From: Citricoccus sp. WCRC_4
GTDB lineage: Bacteria; Actinomycetota; Actinomycetes; Actinomycetales; Micrococcaceae
Assembly (NCBI GenBank): GCA_026645375.1
Contig: JAPFFX010000250.1
Coordinates: forward strand, 1 to 6,796
Direction of reading: 5' to 3'
Length of the DNA stretch: 6,796 bases
Position numbers and translations under genes: made by a program. Shown here piece by piece: positions 5,156 through 6,796 of the stretch; the stretch's first letter is position 1, and each line of letters starts with the position of its first letter. Below the pieces are notes generated by a model. That model had not been told where the DNA came from. It did no database searches and saw nothing but the letters and a program-made list of their open reading frames with translations.

Positions 5156-6127
5156 ATGGGGCAAGACCAGGTCCCGGCGGACGCCGGGCGGGCGGAACAC
5201 TACGCCGAGTTCTACGGCGTGCGGGAACTGCCCGGGCCGGATGTCCTCGCAGTCCTGGGCAACTGCCAGTCCGAGGCGCTGCGGCAGCTCATCTCCTCCG
5301 GTCCCGCGTGCTCGGCGGTGCCACCGAGCGTGCGGATCCCGCCGGTCTTCGAGCTCACCGCACAGGACCTGCCACATCTTCACCGCGTGCTGTCCAGGAC
5401 CTCCGTGCTGGTGGCCCAGCCCGTGCGGGAGGACTACCGGGGCCTGCCCCTGGGCACCGGCCAGCTCGCGGAGCACCTGCCGTCCGGGGCCACGACGGTG
5501 CGGATCCCGGCACTCTATGACAGTTCCCTCTTCCCCTGGATGGTCACCATCCGGCACCCCGACCGGCCGGACGAGGACCCGCCCGTGGTGCCGTACCACG
5601 ACCTGCGGACCCTGGCCGAGGCGGCCGCCGAGCTCGACGGCGGCCCGCGCGCCCCGGAGGAACCGGCACCGGTCCGCCTGCCCCTGGCCCCGGAACGGAT
5701 CCGTCAGCTGGCGGAGGCGTCCCTCGATCGGCTGCGCGAACGCGAGCGGGCCCACGGGACGCTGCCGGTGGCCGACCGGATCGCGGAACTCGCGGTGCCG
5801 GCCTTCCACACCATCAACCATCCCGCCAACGAGGTGCTCGCCCTGCTGGCCTCCGCGGTGCGGGCCGACCTGGGCGCCGACCCCTCCGTCGCCGTACCCG
5901 CCAGGACCCTGCTGGGCGACGTCCTGGCGCCACTGGAACCGCAGGTCCTGGCGGCCCTGGAGGTGACCGGCCCCTCCCGGGCGGACTGGAGGGTCAACGG
6001 GGACGAGGTGAGCGACGCGCTCGTGCGCTCGGCCCACCTCGACTGGTACCGGGCGAATCCGGTGGCGGTGCGGGCCGGCGTCGAACGCCACCGGCGGCTG
6101 CTGTCGGACCTGGGGCTGAGCGCATGA
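5156..6127 (+). CDS. WcbI-like polysaccharide biosynthesis acyltransferase
   Basis: A 323-residue protein of the WcbI family, named for a Burkholderia capsule protein whose structure binds coenzyme A and which is proposed to acetylate the polysaccharide. Family features are visible in order: LAVLGNCQSEAL (31-42) after the first strand; LVAQPVREDYRGLPLGT (85-101); RIPALYDSSLFPWM (116-129); and FHTINHPANEVLALLA (217-232). A Trp-X-X-Asn motif near WRVN (278-281) is followed by a C-terminal helical region. A charged, Pro-rich stretch (about 133-180) separates the halves. The protein is soluble. The ATG has a ribosome binding site just upstream. The stop overlaps the next glycosyltransferase start (ATGA at 6124-6127), so the two products are made together and probably act on the same glycan. 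The acyl group and acceptor are not known, and acylation itself is an inference from the family. Confidence 0.82.
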   Translation: MGQDQVPADAGRAEHYAEFYGVRELPGPDVLAVLGNCQSEALRQLISSGPACSAVPPSVRIPPVFELTAQDLPHLHRVLSRTSVLVAQPVREDYRGLPLGTGQLAEHLPSGATTVRIPALYDSSLFPWMVTIRHPDRPDEDPPVVPYHDLRTLAEAAAELDGGPRAPEEPAPVRLPLAPERIRQLAEASLDRLRERERAHGTLPVADRIAELAVPAFHTINHPANEVLALLASAVRADLGADPSVAVPARTLLGDVLAPLEPQVLAALEVTGPSRADWRVNGDEVSDALVRSAHLDWYRANPVAVRAGVERHRRLLSDLGLSA

Positions 6128-6796
6128 GCGGGCCCGAGGCGCTGGAACGCGCCGGGGGCCGGGACGGCGGGCGGTCGCATCGGCTGCCGACGTACGTGGT
6201 GGTCGGGCCCGAACGGCACGGGGTGGTGCAGCACGCCCTGTCGATGGCGGATGCACTGCACGGGATCGGCGTGGACGTGCCGGTGGTCCGCCTGCCCGAT
6301 GCCGCCGCACTGACGGATTGGTTCGCGCAGGGCGGCGACCGCGGCGGGCCCGTCCACCTGGACGTCACCGACGCCCTGTTCGGGGCCACCGCGAGCGAGG
6401 CCGCGGACGTGCTGACCGGCAGCCTGCCGCCCCGGACCACGTTCACCCTGCACGATGTGCCACAACCGGCCGAGGGCGCCGGCCGGTTCGCCCGGCGCGC
6501 GGTCGCCTACGCGGCCCTGGCGCGGTTCTCGTCCGGCACCGTCGTCTCCAGCCGGCATGAGCTCGCGTTGCTGGACGCGCTGGAGGCCGGTGACGGCCAG
6601 GAGTGGCCCGGTGTCACGGCGGTGATCCCGCTGCCCGTGGAGGCCCGCCGCGGTGCGGCGTCGGCGAACAGTCCCGGGGAGCCGCCGCGCCGGCCCATCG
6701 AGGGCCTCGGCGAGGACGTCGTCCTGCTCGGCTTCCTCTATCCCGGCAAGGGGCACCTCGAGGCCGTGGACGCCCTGGCCCTGCTGCGCCGCCGGG
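6124..6796 (+). CDS. GT-B (GT4-like) glycosyltransferase, N-terminal part (runs off the window)
   Basis: The frame starting at the ATG at 6124 is open to the end of the window (224 codons) with strong G/C at third positions. The N-terminal domain begins near PTYVVVGPERHGVVQHALSM (22-41), the GT-B loop followed by a helix that shuttles along the acceptor site. TTFTLHDVPQP (about 105-115) matches the strand-turn-His region of GT4 enzymes. FSSGTVVSSRHE (136-147) is the typical end-of-domain strand. VVLLGFLYPGKGHLEAVDAL (about 200-219) is the first strand and Gly/Lys loop of the donor domain, as in GT4 GxxxxxKG motifs. The start overlaps the WcbI-like stop by four bases (ATGA), with no convincing Shine-Dalgarno, implying translational coupling. 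The C-terminal half is outside the window. Confidence 0.82.
   Translation, partial: MSGPEALERAGGRDGGRSHRLPTYVVVGPERHGVVQHALSMADALHGIGVDVPVVRLPDAAALTDWFAQGGDRGGPVHLDVTDALFGATASEAADVLTGSLPPRTTFTLHDVPQPAEGAGRFARRAVAYAALARFSSGTVVSSRHELALLDALEAGDGQEWPGVTAVIPLPVEARRGAASANSPGEPPRRPIEGLGEDVVLLGFLYPGKGHLEAVDALALLRRR

Noticed and set aside
5005..5157. Upstream ATG start for the GT-B glycosyltransferase adding 51 residues
   Set aside because: The extension is Arg/Pro/Ser-rich, covers the divergent control region and lacks homology-like structure; the GTG at 5004 has a good ribosome binding site.
5069..6310. 413-codon minus-strand frame opposite the WcbI-like gene
   Set aside because: Arg/Gly/Gln-rich shadow that crosses the divergent control region and the next gene start; the opposite strand has coherent family motifs and a ribosome binding site.

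Overview
The window is very GC-rich, with strong G/C bias at third codon positions, GTG as well as ATG starts, one-to-four-base start/stop overlaps and a probably leaderless regulator transcript. This points to a high-GC actinobacterium. A member of the Micrococcales such as a Kocuria/Citricoccus/Micrococcus relative is a guess from general style, not from a recognised marker gene.

Layout. (1) Bases 2-103 are the C-terminal tail of an upstream plus-strand gene. It is linked through an unusual chain of overlapping six-codon mini-ORFs, built on a 17-base tandem duplication, to a MurG/GT28-like glycosyltransferase at 151-1257. (2) A nested hairpin at 1272-1303 lies in the 54-base gap between this gene and a convergent gene, and probably terminates transcription in both directions. 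(3) The minus strand at 1312-2945 holds a two-gene stress module: an AdhR/NmlR-like MerR regulator followed by a zinc-dependent, AdhC-type alcohol dehydrogenase. The regulator has a textbook MerR operator-promoter with a perfect CTTCAAG/CTTGAAG dyad. (4) The minus strand at 2993-5004 holds two coupled glycosyltransferases, a GT-B (GT4-like) enzyme and then a GT2 enzyme with a galactosyltransferase-type C-terminal motif. (5) A 151-base divergent control region separates these from a plus-strand pair: a WcbI-like polysaccharide acyltransferase (5156-6127), overlapping by four bases a further GT-B glycosyltransferase that runs off the window.

Taken together this is part of a cell-surface or secreted glycan biosynthesis locus: four glycosyltransferases plus a putative glycan-acylating enzyme. 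A carbonyl/alcohol stress cassette (merR-adhC) is embedded in it. The sampled lines of the cassette are on average less GC-rich than those of the glycan genes, so it may be a separate insertion. No transporter, polymerase or sugar-nucleotide gene falls inside the window, so the glycan itself cannot be named. No tRNA, rRNA, CRISPR, insertion sequence or attachment site was seen, and no gene-free stretch exceeds 151 bases.
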